Shown here: piece after piece, positions 41,630-50,030 of the stretch
Layout: every line of letters starts with the position of its first letter
Numbering within the stretch: the first letter of the stretch is position 1
Assembly (NCBI GenBank): GCA_951812575.1
Contig: OX638322.1
Span: 2,727,925-2,791,924 of the forward strand
Reading direction: 5' to 3'
Source: Candidatus Binatia bacterium
GTDB taxonomy: Bacteria > Desulfobacterota > Binatia > Bin18
Length of the DNA: 64,000 bases
Position numbers and translations under genes: made by a program
The notes under the pieces: generated by a model
What the model saw: only the letters and a program-made list of their open reading frames with translations
Told to the model about the DNA's origin: nothing
Database searches by the model: none

Positions 41630-43261
41630 CTAATACTTCCCAAACGGGGGTTCCTGAATGGTCATTTGATACTCGATGAGATGCATCTCTCCGGAGGCGA
41701 GTGTCCGGTCCAAGGCCGATTGGAGCTCTGCCGGAGACTGGACGCGCGTTGCCGGGACGCCGAAGGCTGAGGCGAAGGCCAGGAAGTCCGGATTTGTCAG
41801 TTGAGCCTGATATGCCTCTTGATACGCGGTCCGCTGCAAATAACCGATCACCCCAAACGCATCATCGTTGACCACAATGAGGGGAAAGCCAACATTGTGG
41901 CGCACGCAGGTGGCCAATTCCTGTGCCGTGTAAAGAAAGCCTCCGTCGCCGATCAGGCCGACAACCGGGGTATCCGGCCGCGCTATCTTGACGCCAATGG
42001 CCGCTGGAAAACTGAATCCGAGCAGACCGGAGCCTTTGGCCCCGATGATCCCATTCGCCTGATAGGACGGATAAAAATACTCGGCCCAATAGCCAAGCTG
42101 GGTGTTATCGACCACCAGGGCGCTGTCTCGGGGCAGTACGGCCCGAATCGCCTTGAGCGACTGAATTTCCGGACGCTCTTGGGCAAGTCGCTCGATCTCC
42201 GCATCCGCCTGCTGCCGCCACGCCGCGGTCCGTTCCTGGCGCGGGCCGGTGTAGGGTTCTCCTTCGAGTTGATTGCGCAGCGCGCGGGTAATGGCGCCAA
42301 TATCTCCGACCAGCGGCAGCGCGGCCGGATAATTTTTGCTGATCCAGCGCTCGTCCCAATCGACATGAATCAACTGTTCGGGCAGGACCAGGCCGCGACG
42401 TTTGGCATCGACCTCACGCAACCGGGAACCAATCACGACGGCCGCATCACAGCCGGGCACGATGTCTTTGACCACCAGTTTGCGCGCGGCATTACCGAAG
42501 GCCAGGGCGTGATCTTCCGGGACCACGCCTTTGCCCGGCGTGTTGGTGATGACGGGTGCGCATAGGGTCTCGGCCAAAGCTTGAACATCTCCGGCCAAGT
42601 CTCCGGAAACACTCGCCCGGGCCGCGTCCGTTCCCGCCAGAATGAGAGGCTGCTTTGCATTGCGCAAAATGGCGACCGCCTCGTCAAGCCGGGGGGGCAA
42701 CGGCGGAAGGGCTGGAGTGCCGTTCGGTGGTGTCGGAGTCTCCGCAGGTGCGTCTCCAGCCATCAGGTCGGTGGGGACTTCCAAACACACCGGGCCGGGC
42801 CGGCCGGCCTGAGTCAGGGCGATGGCGCGCTTGGCGGCCGCATTCAAATCATCACCCGTCCGGGGAATAATCACCTCTTTAGTAATGGTCCGAAAGAGAG
42901 ACGTTTGTTCTTCCAGTTCGTGCAGGACGCCCAAACCTTTGCCGATCTTGGCGGCGTCGATATTGGTCGTAATCATCAGAACCGGCGAGCAACTGCCCCA
43001 GGCTTCTTGCAGGGCCGAAACCGTAAAGCCCGCGCCCGGACCGGTTGACGAAACAATAACGCCCAGTCCGCCGCTCGCCCGGGCATAACCGTCCGCCATA
43101 TGGGTGGCGCCAGCTTCGTGCCGACAGCCAATATGCCGAATCGAGGGCTCGTGGCGTAAGGACTCGTACAGGCCGATATTATGAATGCTGGGGATACCAA
43201 AAATGGTCGAGACACCGGCCTCTTTCAGGGCCAGAACGATGCCATCGGCTCCTCGGGGCAT
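41630..43261 (-). CDS. Thiamine-diphosphate enzyme (acetolactate synthase/2-oxoacid decarboxylase fold)
   Basis: 543 residues, ATG 43261. The catalytic Glu is in GCRHEAGATHMADGYARASG and the PP domain has GLIGDGGFLYTAQELATCVR, then VVNDDAFGVIGY, the GDG-NDD ThDP motif. The central domain begins LDEAVAILRNAKQPLILAGT. STGPGAGFTVSALQEAWGSC is typical. The closest fit is the broad acetolactate synthase-like group, which contains 2-oxoacid decarboxylases, oxalyl-CoA decarboxylase and 2-hydroxyacyl-CoA lyase. No acyl-CoA-specific ADP-binding signature could be confirmed. It lies between CaiB (18-base gap) and the FAD oxidase. Confidence 0.85.
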   Translation of the reverse strand: MPRGADGIVLALKEAGVSTIFGIPSIHNIGLYESLRHEPSIRHIGCRHEAGATHMADGYARASGGLGVIVSSTGPGAGFTVSALQEAWGSCSPVLMITTNIDAAKIGKGLGVLHELEEQTSLFRTITKEVIIPRTGDDLNAAAKRAIALTQAGRPGPVCLEVPTDLMAGDAPAETPTPPNGTPALPPLPPRLDEAVAILRNAKQPLILAGTDAARASVSGDLAGDVQALAETLCAPVITNTPGKGVVPEDHALAFGNAARKLVVKDIVPGCDAAVVIGSRLREVDAKRRGLVLPEQLIHVDWDERWISKNYPAALPLVGDIGAITRALRNQLEGEPYTGPRQERTAAWRQQADAEIERLAQERPEIQSLKAIRAVLPRDSALVVDNTQLGYWAEYFYPSYQANGIIGAKGSGLLGFSFPAAIGVKIARPDTPVVGLIGDGGFLYTAQELATCVRHNVGFPLIVVNDDAFGVIGYLQRTAYQEAYQAQLTNPDFLAFASAFGVPATRVQSPAELQSALDRTLASGEMHLIEYQMTIQEPPFGKY

Positions 43262-43279
43262 GGACCCTCCCTTCCGAAT

Positions 43280-44467
43280 CTACTTGATCACACCCTTGTG
43301 TTTCAGTTGCTCCACCTCATCGCCGCTCACGCCCATCTCCTGCAATATCTCCCAGGTATGCTGACCCAGGGTCGGAGGGGCGAGGCGCACGGCGCCCGGT
43401 GTTTTCTTGAGCTTGGCCGGAATACCGCTAACTTTGAGGGGACCGATCCGCGCATGGTCCACCTCGACCGCCATGTTGTTATGCCGGACTTGGGGGTCGG
43501 CAAAGGTTTCGTGCAAGGTGTTCACCGGCGCGGCCATCACGTCCGCTGCACTCAAGCGCTGCATCATGTCATCTACGTCTCTTTTGGCAAATTCGGCCTG
43601 TAACGCCGCATTGAGGGCGGCTTCGTGTTGCAGGCGAAGCTCTCCGGTCTCAAAGCGCGGGTCCGCCATCAGGTCCTCACGTTCGATCGCGCGGCAGATA
43701 TTATGGAAGAACTTGTTATTAAAAGAGGCAATCTGAATGTCCCGGCCATCCTTGCACCTGAAGGTTCCGTAGGGCGCATAAAACGGACTGGCATTCCCGA
43801 CGCGCGGCTGGATGTACTGACTGAGAAAGAATTGGCCGACCTGGGACGGCTGGACGTGGATCAGCCCGTCCATCAGACACAACTCAATCTGCTGGCCAAT
43901 GCCCTGTTGCTCGCGGGTCCACAGGCCGACCATGGCGGCAAAGGCGACCAGATTGGCACAGGTAGCGTCGGCGATAGCCGGCCCGGCCTTGAGCGGCTTG
44001 CCGTCCCGCTCTCCGGTAACGCTCATAAAGCCGGTCAGCGCCTGGGCCAGGGGGTCAATGCCCGGCCGGCCGCCATACGGTCCGTCCTGGCCAAAGGCGC
44101 TGACCGAGATGCAGATGATTTTGTCGTTATACTTGCACGTTTCTTCGTATGTCACCCCTAGCTTGGCTTTGGCTTGGGGGCGGAGGTTGTCGACAATAAT
44201 GTCGGCCGTTCGGACCAGCCGGAAATACAGGGCTTTGCCCTCCGGCTGGGTCAGGTCAAGCACCAGGCCGCGTTTATTGCGGTTAATTCCGACGTAAAAG
44301 CCGCTGTCATTCTCGACCTTGGGACCAATAGCACGGGATTCATCCCCATAGGGGGGCTCGATTTTAATCACGTCCGCACCCATATCGCCCAACATGGTCG
44401 CTCCATACGGACCAGCCAACATGCTGGCGATATCCAGCACGCGAATCCCTTGCAGCGGCAGTGCCAT
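43280..44467 (-). CDS. CaiB/BaiF-family CoA-transferase
   Basis: 395 residues, ATG 44467 behind GGAAGGAGGCACC. Family blocks: IRVLDIASMLAGPYGATMLG, ADVIKIEPPYGDESRAIGPK, NRNKRGLVLDLTQPEGKALY, CISVSAFGQDGPYGGRPGID, and the region of the catalytic Asp reads AGPAIADATCANLVAF. It opens the operon CaiB-TPP-FAD oxidase-CCR and so probably activates the first acid or regenerates free CoA for it. Residue pattern differs from the members at 19751 and 48464. Confidence 0.9.
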   Translation of the reverse strand: MALPLQGIRVLDIASMLAGPYGATMLGDMGADVIKIEPPYGDESRAIGPKVENDSGFYVGINRNKRGLVLDLTQPEGKALYFRLVRTADIIVDNLRPQAKAKLGVTYEETCKYNDKIICISVSAFGQDGPYGGRPGIDPLAQALTGFMSVTGERDGKPLKAGPAIADATCANLVAFAAMVGLWTREQQGIGQQIELCLMDGLIHVQPSQVGQFFLSQYIQPRVGNASPFYAPYGTFRCKDGRDIQIASFNNKFFHNICRAIEREDLMADPRFETGELRLQHEAALNAALQAEFAKRDVDDMMQRLSAADVMAAPVNTLHETFADPQVRHNNMAVEVDHARIGPLKVSGIPAKLKKTPGAVRLAPPTLGQHTWEILQEMGVSGDEVEQLKHKGVIK

Positions 44468-44641
44468 TGGTGCCTCCTTCCCGTGTTGTCAACGTTCTCA
44501 GCACGACGCCTTGGCGCAGACGCTAGCATACCGCACCCGGAATGCCAAAGGCGGGAGGGCTGCCGGCGGAGTTGAGGGCTAGGCCGGATGTGGTTTTTTT
44601 GCTATGCCCGAGCAAATCTATCCCAGAAGGAGGGAAATCGT

Positions 44642-44938
44642 ATGCCGCTCTATTTGGATGAGATATATTGGGAGCCATCCCGGACCAAGGAGGTCCATAA
44701 CATGTTCAAGGGGGTCTTAAGCGGGGAGACCGGCTTTCCTGAGGGGGTCACGCTGAAAGCCGGACCCTGGGCCTCGAACGAAGAGGCGAAGATGGTGCTG
44801 GTTCTGGATATCCAAGATCATGCCAAGACCTTCACTACCTTTTCGACCCTCGTTGCCCAGGGCCTGATCACCAAACGCCGCCTCACGCCGATTGTCGAGT
44901 GGAGTGGCATGGACGGTGTGGTGAACAATCTCTCATAA
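44642..44938 (+). CDS. Small dimeric alpha/beta-barrel-like protein
   Basis: 98 residues from ATG 44642 (GAAGGAGGGAAATC upstream). LYLDEIYWEPSRTKEVHNMF, LKAGPWASNEEAKMVLVLDI, AKTFTTFSTLVAQGLITKRR and LTPIVEWSG look like the DUF3303/ferredoxin-like barrel family, in which WASNEEAK and LTPIVEW recur. The role is unknown. It is divergent from the CaiB gene at 43280 and followed by LOG 84 bases later. Confidence 0.68.
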   Translation: MPLYLDEIYWEPSRTKEVHNMFKGVLSGETGFPEGVTLKAGPWASNEEAKMVLVLDIQDHAKTFTTFSTLVAQGLITKRRLTPIVEWSGMDGVVNNLS

Positions 44939-45022
44939 GGGAGAAGCGGGGAGGGGGCTGACTCTCCAGGTGCCTCAGACCTCCTTCCCGAGCCCACTGC
45001 ATGACCGCTTGGTTACTCAGCA

Positions 45023-45601
45023 ATGCCCGCTTCCCATCTCCCTGATCGCCCGCGTGCTATCACCGTCTACTGCGCGTCAAGCAAACGTTGTCCGCAGGTG
45101 TATCTGGACGTAGCGGCTGAATTGGGCCAACTGCTGGCGCAGCGCGACTACACCTTAATCTATGGTGGCGGCAATACCGGCCTGATGGGAGCCGTGTCCC
45201 AGTCCATGTTGGCCGCCGGCGGGCGGGTGGTCGGTGTGATCCTGACGCGCTTTCTCGAAGACGGCTACGGACAGGCCGGGCATGAAATGCATACCGCCGA
45301 TGATATGCGCAGCCGGAAGCAGGGCCTGGATGAACGTGGGGACGCGTTTATCGCCCTGCCGGGCGGGTTTGGGACATTAGAGGAAGTTCTTGAGGTGATC
45401 TCCCTGAAGCAGCTCGGCTTTCACTCCAAGCCGGTTATTCTGGTGAATACCAACGGCTATTTCGACGGCCTGTTGCAGCAATTCGAGCGCGGCTTTGCCG
45501 AAGCGCTCATCAACCAGAAATTCTGCGGTCTCTACACCGCGGTCTCCACTCCGCAGCAAGCCCTGGCGTGTATCGAGCAGGAACTGGCCGGGCAGCAATG
45601 A
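45023..45601 (+). CDS. LOG-family (TIGR00730) nucleotide phosphoribohydrolase
   Basis: 192 residues. ITVYCASSKRCPQVYLDVAA, IYGGGNTGLMGAVSQSMLAA and LPGGFGTLEEVLEVISLKQL (the PGGxGTxxE active site, with Arg in MRSRKQGL) define the lysine-decarboxylase-like family. It actually cleaves cytokinin or nucleoside monophosphates to base and ribose-5-phosphate. Start ATG 45023 is the first in frame, with a weak ribosome site. Length is normal. Its function in bacteria outside plant interaction is mostly unknown. Confidence 0.88.
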   Translation: MPASHLPDRPRAITVYCASSKRCPQVYLDVAAELGQLLAQRDYTLIYGGGNTGLMGAVSQSMLAAGGRVVGVILTRFLEDGYGQAGHEMHTADDMRSRKQGLDERGDAFIALPGGFGTLEEVLEVISLKQLGFHSKPVILVNTNGYFDGLLQQFERGFAEALINQKFCGLYTAVSTPQQALACIEQELAGQQ

Positions 45602-45676
45602 AAAGCGTTGCGAGCCGGGGGAGGTCGATTGCTGTGATGCTGCGGGCTTCGTGAGTTGCCTCAGTCCGCGATAGAA

Positions 45677-46039
45677 CTACAACCCCAAAGCCAACCGTAA
45701 CCGCTGATCGACTTCATCAAGGAGCGGTTGCCCGATTTCTCCTAGCTGGCGCGGCACAAGGGATTTTTGAAGCAAGGCTAATTTGTGTGCTCTCAACGCA
45801 GAGCGGCGCTTCAAGCCTGTTTTGGGAAAAGAAGAATGCTCGGCATCCAGGACAAGATCGGTCGGAAGAAGGTCTTCGGGGATTGAGGATGAGATAAAGA
45901 GGCAGAGGACATCATCAAGACGAGGTAGTAGAAAATCAGGTGTCAAAACGAGTGCGGGTCGAACCTTTGCTCCGGTCAGGTTCGTAAACGGATAGCGTAT
46001 CAGAACTACGCTTCCTCGTTTGACGGGGGACTGGGCCAC
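45677..46039 (-). CDS. PemK/MazF-family toxin
   Basis: 120 residues, overlapping the upstream antitoxin by 34 bases. VKRGSVVLIRYPFTNLTGAK-VRPALVL is the signature N-terminus of PemK/MazF-type endoribonucleases with the conserved Arg and P-A-L-V-L strand, and SSFPKTGLKRRSALRAHKLA the middle. Such toxins cleave mRNA until neutralised. Start at 46039 within the antitoxin tail implies coupling. Complete length for the type. Confidence 0.83.
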   Translation of the reverse strand: MAQSPVKRGSVVLIRYPFTNLTGAKVRPALVLTPDFLLPRLDDVLCLFISSSIPEDLLPTDLVLDAEHSSFPKTGLKRRSALRAHKLALLQKSLVPRQLGEIGQPLLDEVDQRLRLALGL

Positions 46040-46269
46040 TGTATTGCCTCGCCATCATCCGGGGAATAAATATCCTCTTCCTCTTCGAGCCACTCAAAGC
46101 TTCCTGCTGAAGCAACCAGCTCGGTGAGTTCTTGGACTGAAAGATCGTTCGTGAGGAGCTGCGGCTGCTGGAGTTTACGACGAGCGAGAATGAAGGCCGC
46201 AAAGGTTTCGACCTGTGCCTGCTCGTGAGGCGTTAATTCTTTGAGCAACTGAGGTAGTCTTTGGAGCAT
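46006..46269 (-). CDS. Antitoxin of the PemK/MazF-type pair
   Basis: 87 residues, ATG 46269, no clear ribosome site. The N-terminus MLQRLPQLLKELTPHEQAQV followed by ETFAAFILARRKLQ resembles a DUF2281/small-antitoxin helix. The acidic C-terminal half (SFEWLEEEEDIYSPDDGEAI) is expected to be disordered and wrap the toxin. Position immediately upstream of and overlapping the toxin defines the role. The 34-base overlap is longer than usual but typical of coupled TA genes. Confidence 0.7.
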   Translation of the reverse strand: MLQRLPQLLKELTPHEQAQVETFAAFILARRKLQQPQLLTNDLSVQELTELVASAGSFEWLEEEEDIYSPDDGEAIQWPSPPSNEEA

Positions 46270-46337
46270 GGCAAAAACTCCTACGCCCCATTGTAATGAA
46301 AAGTGAGAAGATTGGAATGGGCGTAAGATATGATGCG

Positions 46338-47360
46338 CTACCTGCCCCGAAACGCCGGTAGGACTTCCCGGGCAAACAGCTCCAACGAGCGTGTGGCCTT
46401 TTGCGGGTCAAGCCCTGGGAGTTGTGTACCCAGCACAAAATGGGTGCAGTGAAAACGCTGGCGGAACTTTTCCATTTTGCGGGCGACCTGGTCTGGGGTG
46501 CCGATCATAGCGGCCCGGCCAAAGCCTGAGTCACGGAGTTGGCTAGCGTGGGTGAACTGCCAGCCGTCTGCGTCGCCCGGTGCGTCGTTGGCTTCGGCCA
46601 GGATGATGCCGTAGTACTGCATGGAATAGTGCAGATGCTCCTGGACATCTTCCCAAGCCTGGTCTTCATTCTCGGCGACGTAGACCATCCGGATTTGTCC
46701 GATGTTGAAATCAGCCGGGTCATAGCCGTTTTCTCTCAGGGTCTGGATATAGAGCGGGGCGGGGTCCGGACCGATCGTTGCCATGAGATGACAGCCCATT
46801 TGGGCCACGCGCTGAATCGCCTTGTCGGCCCGCGCGCCAATCCACAGCGGAATATGCGGTTGCTGGACCGGCCTCGGAGAGAGCGTCAGGTCGCTGACCT
46901 GCGTAAAGCGGCCCTCGAACGTCACATTTTCTTCAGTCCATAGGCGGCGGACCAATTCGACGCCTTCGGCCAAACGAGCTGAACGTTCTGTGCGTGGGAT
47001 ATGCAGAGCCTGAAACTCGCCCGCGGCATAGCCCTGCCCGGCACCCAGATCAAAGCGCCCGTTTGACCAGATATCGATGCAGGTCGTGTCTTCGGCCACC
47101 CGGACCGGATGCTGAAACGGCATCAGCAGAATATAGGTCCCGATCCGAATGCGGCTCGTTCGCGCGGCAATGGCCGCGGCGGTCGGCAGGCTGGACGGAT
47201 TATAGCCGTCTTCGGTGAAGTGATGTTCCGCCAGCCAGACGTTGTCATAGCCCAGCTCTTCAGCCCGAACGATTTGATTGAGCATGGCGTGATACAGCTC
47301 CGGATATGGGCGGTGCCATCGGGCTGGATTGCGGAAGTCGTGGATCATGCCGAATTTCAT
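46338..47360 (-). CDS. LLM-class flavin-dependent oxidoreductase
   Basis: 340 residues, the same length as its paralogue at 7955-8977. MKFGMIHDFRNPARWHRPYP, AEHHFTEDGYNPSSLPTAAA, IRIGTYILLMPFQHPVRVAE and DLGAGQGYAAGEFQALHIPR are the luciferase-like TIM-barrel blocks, with PLWIGARADKAIQRVAQMG in the C-terminal half. It needs a reduced flavin donor. Substrate unknown. Next to an unrelated toxin-antitoxin pair and divergent from the D-2-hydroxyacid dehydrogenase. Confidence 0.87.
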   Translation of the reverse strand: MKFGMIHDFRNPARWHRPYPELYHAMLNQIVRAEELGYDNVWLAEHHFTEDGYNPSSLPTAAAIAARTSRIRIGTYILLMPFQHPVRVAEDTTCIDIWSNGRFDLGAGQGYAAGEFQALHIPRTERSARLAEGVELVRRLWTEENVTFEGRFTQVSDLTLSPRPVQQPHIPLWIGARADKAIQRVAQMGCHLMATIGPDPAPLYIQTLRENGYDPADFNIGQIRMVYVAENEDQAWEDVQEHLHYSMQYYGIILAEANDAPGDADGWQFTHASQLRDSGFGRAAMIGTPDQVARKMEKFRQRFHCTHFVLGTQLPGLDPQKATRSLELFAREVLPAFRGR

Positions 47361-47480
47361 ATGTGCTGCCGTGTCGCATATTTGGACTGGGCTGTCCAGT
47401 CAACGTGGGGCTCTCTATTTCCTGCTTCCATAGGCATCCGCTTCTCTTTCGTGGTAAGACCGCTGGAGAGGGAGGTCTTG

Positions 47481-48425
47481 ATGAAAGTTGCGGCTGGCCG
47501 AGAATTTTTTGTCCGTTTTGGAGAAGCTGCCCAGGCTATCGTGCCAGAGCTGGGCTGGGCCTTGATTGAGCCGGACGGCTCCTGGTCGGCCTCGCCGGAT
47601 GACTGCGACCTCATCGTGTTAGCCGGCGACGCGTATCGCAAAGCGTTCATCGACACCATGATACAGCTCCCGCAGCCACGCTGGGCGCATACCGAAGACG
47701 CCGGCACGGACGGCCGTTTTTATGATGCCATGCGGGCCAAAGGTGCGCTCGTCTCCCACAGTCCTGGCACAAACGCCCCTGAGGTGGCTGAGTTTGCCGT
47801 GGGCTTTGTGCTGTGGTCGGCAAAACGGTTTGGTGAATTGTCCGCCCGTCAACGCCAACACCGCTGGCAAGAACTCGGGCTTGAGAGCCTGAGCGACAAA
47901 ACCACTCTGGTCATCGGTCTCGGTGCCATTGGCAGTCGCATTGTCGCCATGCTGACCGGCTTTGGGCTGCGGATTCTCGGCATTCGTCAATCAACTCAAC
48001 CTGTGGTCGGGGTGGAGCAGCAAGGCACGCTGGCCGACCTCCACCGGTTTCTTCCCGAGGCCGATTTTGTCATTCTGGCCACTCCGGCCAACCCCCAGAC
48101 GCACGGGCTTATTGGTGCGGATGAGTTGGCTCTCATGAAGCCCTCTGCCACCCTGATCAATATCGCACGGGGAGTCATCGTCGATATTGCTGCGCTCAAA
48201 GAGGCACTGCGGGCAGGAAGGCTGCGCCACGCCTGCCTCGACGTCCTGCCTACAGAGCCGTGGCCCGTGGACGATGACTTATGGGATATGCCGAATGTGT
48301 TTATCACCCCGCATACAGCCTCAACCTCGCCGCTGTATCTGCCGCGGGTTGGTGAGCTGTGGCTGGAGAATCTCCGGCGTTATGTGCGGGGGGAAGAGTT
48401 GCGGCATCGGGTTGTTTGGTCGTAG
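47481..48425 (+). CDS. D-2-hydroxyacid dehydrogenase (NAD-binding)
   Basis: 314 residues from ATG 47481 (GGGAGGTCTTG upstream); the frame is open far upstream across the neighbour's start region and must not be used. NAD motif TTLVIGLGAIGSRIVAMLTG, catalytic Arg in NIARGVIVDIAAL, Glu in the L..LPTEPW region, and His in VFITPHTASTSPLYL. It reduces 2-oxo acids to D-2-hydroxy acids or the reverse. With the CaiB gene at 48464 converging on its 3' end and the TPP/FAD operon nearby, it suits 2-hydroxyacid metabolism. Confidence 0.87.
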   Translation: MKVAAGREFFVRFGEAAQAIVPELGWALIEPDGSWSASPDDCDLIVLAGDAYRKAFIDTMIQLPQPRWAHTEDAGTDGRFYDAMRAKGALVSHSPGTNAPEVAEFAVGFVLWSAKRFGELSARQRQHRWQELGLESLSDKTTLVIGLGAIGSRIVAMLTGFGLRILGIRQSTQPVVGVEQQGTLADLHRFLPEADFVILATPANPQTHGLIGADELALMKPSATLINIARGVIVDIAALKEALRAGRLRHACLDVLPTEPWPVDDDLWDMPNVFITPHTASTSPLYLPRVGELWLENLRRYVRGEELRHRVVWS

Positions 48426-48431
48426 CGAAAA

Positions 48432-48452
48432 GGGCAGCCACACGGGCTGCCC
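48432..48452. repeat. Dispersed GGGC-type hairpin, copy 5
   Basis: GGGCAGCC-acacg-GGCTGCCC, perfect 8-bp stem, followed by CTACGG. It lies between convergent genes (47481 + and 48464 -), where it can act as a shared terminator. Confidence 0.7.
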
Positions 48453-48463
48453 CTACGGAAGCC

Positions 48464-49672
48464 TTACAGCACCTCAGTCTCTCGCAATCTCCCCACGTCC
48501 TCCCAGGAATAGCCCAGCATGTCGACCAGGACCTGTTCGGTATGCTCGCCAAACTCCGGGGCCGGGGCCTTCGGGTCGGCCGGTGTCTCGCTCAAGATCA
48601 GGGGGGAGCCGACGATCTGCGTTTCGCCCCAGGTGGGGTGGGCATAATCCACGACATAGTCGTTGGCCTGCATTTGCGGGTCGTCCGGCAGGTCGGTGAT
48701 GTTATTCACCAGCGTATAAATGAAGTCACCGCCGTCTTTCAGGATTTGCATCCATTCCGCGCGTGGCTTTGAGACAAAAATTTCATCGACAATGGCGATG
48801 ATTTCCTCGGCGTTGCGACCGCGCACCTTCATGTTCTCAAAGCGCGGGTCTTTCTCCAGCTCCGGAATGCCGAGCGTTTTACAGAAATCCGACCAGTAGC
48901 GGTCGGCTTGCGGCATGGCCAGACAGATCCATTTATCGTCCTGGCACTTATAGTGATTCCAGAGTGGGTTTATCGCTTTGGTACGATAAAAACGCTTGAA
49001 CTCTTTGCCCAGGGTCAAGCGGCAGGCCAGATTGAGCCCCTGGAGAGCCATCATACTGCCCAGGTGTGAGGTATCGACCTCCTGGCCGACGCCCAAGCGT
49101 TCGCGGGCCAACAGGGCCACGGTAATGCCGTGGGCCAGCATGATAGCGCCCATTTGGTCGGCGATACCGCCGGTAATATTCATGGGATCCATGTCCGGCT
49201 CACCCGCCGCGGTCATGATCCCGGACCGGGCCAGGCCCATATAGTCAAAGGAGGGTTCACCCGCGTCCGGCCCGTTCGGGCCATAGCCGGTTGCGCTGGC
49301 ATAGATCAGCTTTGGGTTGTATTTCGAGAGGGTGGCATAATCGAGACCGAGCTTGGCCGCCACGCCCTTCCGATAGTTCTGGACAAAGACGTCTGACTTC
49401 TCGACCAGCTTATAGACGATTTCTTTGGCCTCGGGTTTCTTGAGATCGAGCGTGACGCTCTTTTTATGCCGGTTATTGGCTTCAAAATAATAGTTGCGCG
49501 CACCAGTTTTGGCTCCGGCAATTTGCATTACGCCCCGCCCAGGGTCGCCCCCCACGCGTTCTTCGAGCTTGATGACCTCAGCCCCGAGGTCGCCGAGCAT
49601 CATGGTCGCGACCGGCCCCTGCTGCCATATAGTCCAGTCAAGGACACGGATTCCATCCAGCGGCTTTGCCAT
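48464..49672 (-). CDS. CaiB/BaiF-family CoA-transferase
   Basis: 402 residues, ATG 49672 behind AGGAGGGTAGGCGT. IRVLDWTIWQQGPVATMMLG, AEVIKLEERVGGDPGRGVMQ, NRHKKSVTLDLKKPEAKEIV, YASATGYGPNGPDAGEPSFD and the Asp-bearing GIADQMGAIMLAHGITVALL. This follows the formyl-CoA-transferase/CaiB pattern closely but with W-Q-Q-GP in place of the common ..AGP, a variant shared by a subgroup. Third class III CoA-transferase in the window. Convergent with the hydroxyacid dehydrogenase. Confidence 0.9.
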   Translation of the reverse strand: MAKPLDGIRVLDWTIWQQGPVATMMLGDLGAEVIKLEERVGGDPGRGVMQIAGAKTGARNYYFEANNRHKKSVTLDLKKPEAKEIVYKLVEKSDVFVQNYRKGVAAKLGLDYATLSKYNPKLIYASATGYGPNGPDAGEPSFDYMGLARSGIMTAAGEPDMDPMNITGGIADQMGAIMLAHGITVALLARERLGVGQEVDTSHLGSMMALQGLNLACRLTLGKEFKRFYRTKAINPLWNHYKCQDDKWICLAMPQADRYWSDFCKTLGIPELEKDPRFENMKVRGRNAEEIIAIVDEIFVSKPRAEWMQILKDGGDFIYTLVNNITDLPDDPQMQANDYVVDYAHPTWGETQIVGSPLILSETPADPKAPAPEFGEHTEQVLVDMLGYSWEDVGRLRETEVL

Positions 49673-49823
49673 ACGCCTACCCTCCTTATGATATGCTTCC
49701 TGCGGCTGCTTCTCGCTTGCCCGAACCGAACTCTAGCACAAGGCCAAGAGGCGAACAAAGTGAGCGGGACAAAAAGGATGCCAAAAGAAAAAGCGCTATT
49801 GAGGAATCGGAATGCAGAGGCGT

Positions 49824-49961
49824 TTATTTTTTCTGCGACTCCCAGAACCGATCAGAGGCGCTTTTTATCTGATCGCGGAGTTTCACCAGCAGCTCACCAT
49901 TGCCATACAGAATAAATACGGTGGCCGAGACCGCACCAACGATAAATCCAAACCAGAACAT
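49824..49961 (-). CDS. 45-residue small membrane protein
   Basis: ATG 49961 follows AGGAGATAGGGTCT. The product MFWFGFIVGAVSATVFILYG forms one membrane helix, then NGELLVKLRDQIKSASDRFW and a lysine end, so a single-pass peptide with a cytoplasmic amphipathic tail. Too short for most annotation but with a good ribosome site and no competing frame. The rest of the region 49673-50030 shows no other gene. Confidence 0.55.
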   Translation of the reverse strand: MFWFGFIVGAVSATVFILYGNGELLVKLRDQIKSASDRFWESQKK

Positions 49962-50030
49962 AGACCCTATCTCCTATCATGCCAGCGCCCGGATGGCATC
50001 CCCTCTGTACCCTCCGTCTTTCTCCGTGAA

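Noticed and set aside
47109..47480. Long N-terminal extension of the D-2-hydroxyacid dehydrogenase
   Set aside because: It overlaps the start of the divergent LLM gene and has no family content; ATG 47481 has a ribosome site.
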